Origin: Rhodobacter sp. SY28-1
GTDB taxonomy: Bacteria > Pseudomonadota > Alphaproteobacteria > Rhodobacterales > Rhodobacteraceae
Reading direction: 5' to 3'
NCBI RefSeq assembly: GCF_005222785.1
Contig: NZ_STGH01000001.1
Span: 1,426,001-1,490,000 of the forward strand
DNA: 64,000 nt
Below are positions 63,942-64,000 of the stretch, piece by piece; positions within the stretch are counted from its first letter, which is position 1, and each line of letters opens with the position of its first letter. Made by a program: the position numbers and the translations under genes. The notes below the pieces were generated by a model. The model was not told the DNA's origin, searched no databases, and was given only the letters and a program-made list of their open reading frames with translations.

Positions 63942-64000
63942 GGGCGGCGTCCTGTGGTTCGAGTCGGGTGTTACTATAGCTTGCGGTTGATCGGTGTGAT

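Overview
The window is chromosomal DNA from an alphaproteobacterium, almost certainly a member of the Rhodobacteraceae (Rhodobacter/Gemmobacter/Tabrizicola type). The evidence is high G+C, the class I PHA cluster phaZ-phaC-phaP-phaR, heterotetrameric sarcosine oxidase, GlpX-type FBPase beside homoserine dehydrogenase, ThyX, Tad-type pseudopilins, and the intergenic GGATGCCTCCGGCGGG repeats that are common in this family. No organism name can be given from sequence alone.

Layout. 1-6192: 3' part of a cyclic beta-1,2-glucan synthase, followed by about 660 bases without a convincing gene. 6853-24563: a stress and low-oxygen block. It has a yfcC-arcA-arcB-arcC arginine deiminase operon, a P-type ATPase, a DUF481 outer membrane protein, a Crp/Fnr regulator, an OmpA lipoprotein, cupin and DUF6544 genes, a MacAB-like exporter, and several microproteins (DUF3309, CsbD, a 24-residue membrane peptide). 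Promoter regions in this block share a 14-base FNR-like box with an unusual conserved CTGC centre. 24909-25704: a broken tyrosine recombinase against the CCA end of tRNA-Glu. 25766-33675: core genes recJ, glpX and hom, interrupted by cytochrome c, cupin and LysR genes. 33744-40688: two Tad/Flp pseudopilin sets on opposite strands around glutamate dehydrogenase. 40801-47134: soxBDAG sarcosine oxidase, then a DegT-family aminotransferase with a perfect hairpin over its ribosome binding site. 47375-53492: LysR, PhaR, GST, phasin, PHA synthase and PHB depolymerase. 53495-57282: two alpha/beta hydrolases and thrS. 57469-59934: a bufferin-type operon (DUF2282 precursor, DUF692/MNIO enzyme, DUF2063 partner, DoxX). 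60070-63941: cold shock protein, ArsC-like protein, DUF2177, cupin, a REP-associated transposase with REP elements inside its own coding region, an A+T-rich membrane gene, and thyX.

How the parts work together. The arc operon makes ATP from arginine without oxygen and releases ammonia. The neighbouring Crp/Fnr gene and the shared boxes suggest one local regulon for microaerobic or stress conditions. The pha genes form a complete make, coat, regulate and degrade set for carbon storage, with two PhaR-type CTGC-N3-GCAG sites upstream of phaP. The buf operon looks like a ribosomally made, enzyme-modified metal-binding peptide system with a leader hairpin and a terminator-like hairpin between precursor and enzyme. 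Dispersed repeats (a composite element of about 220 bp, and REP pairs) sit in several intergenic regions. Functional statements rest on recognised families and visible motifs; no database search was run.
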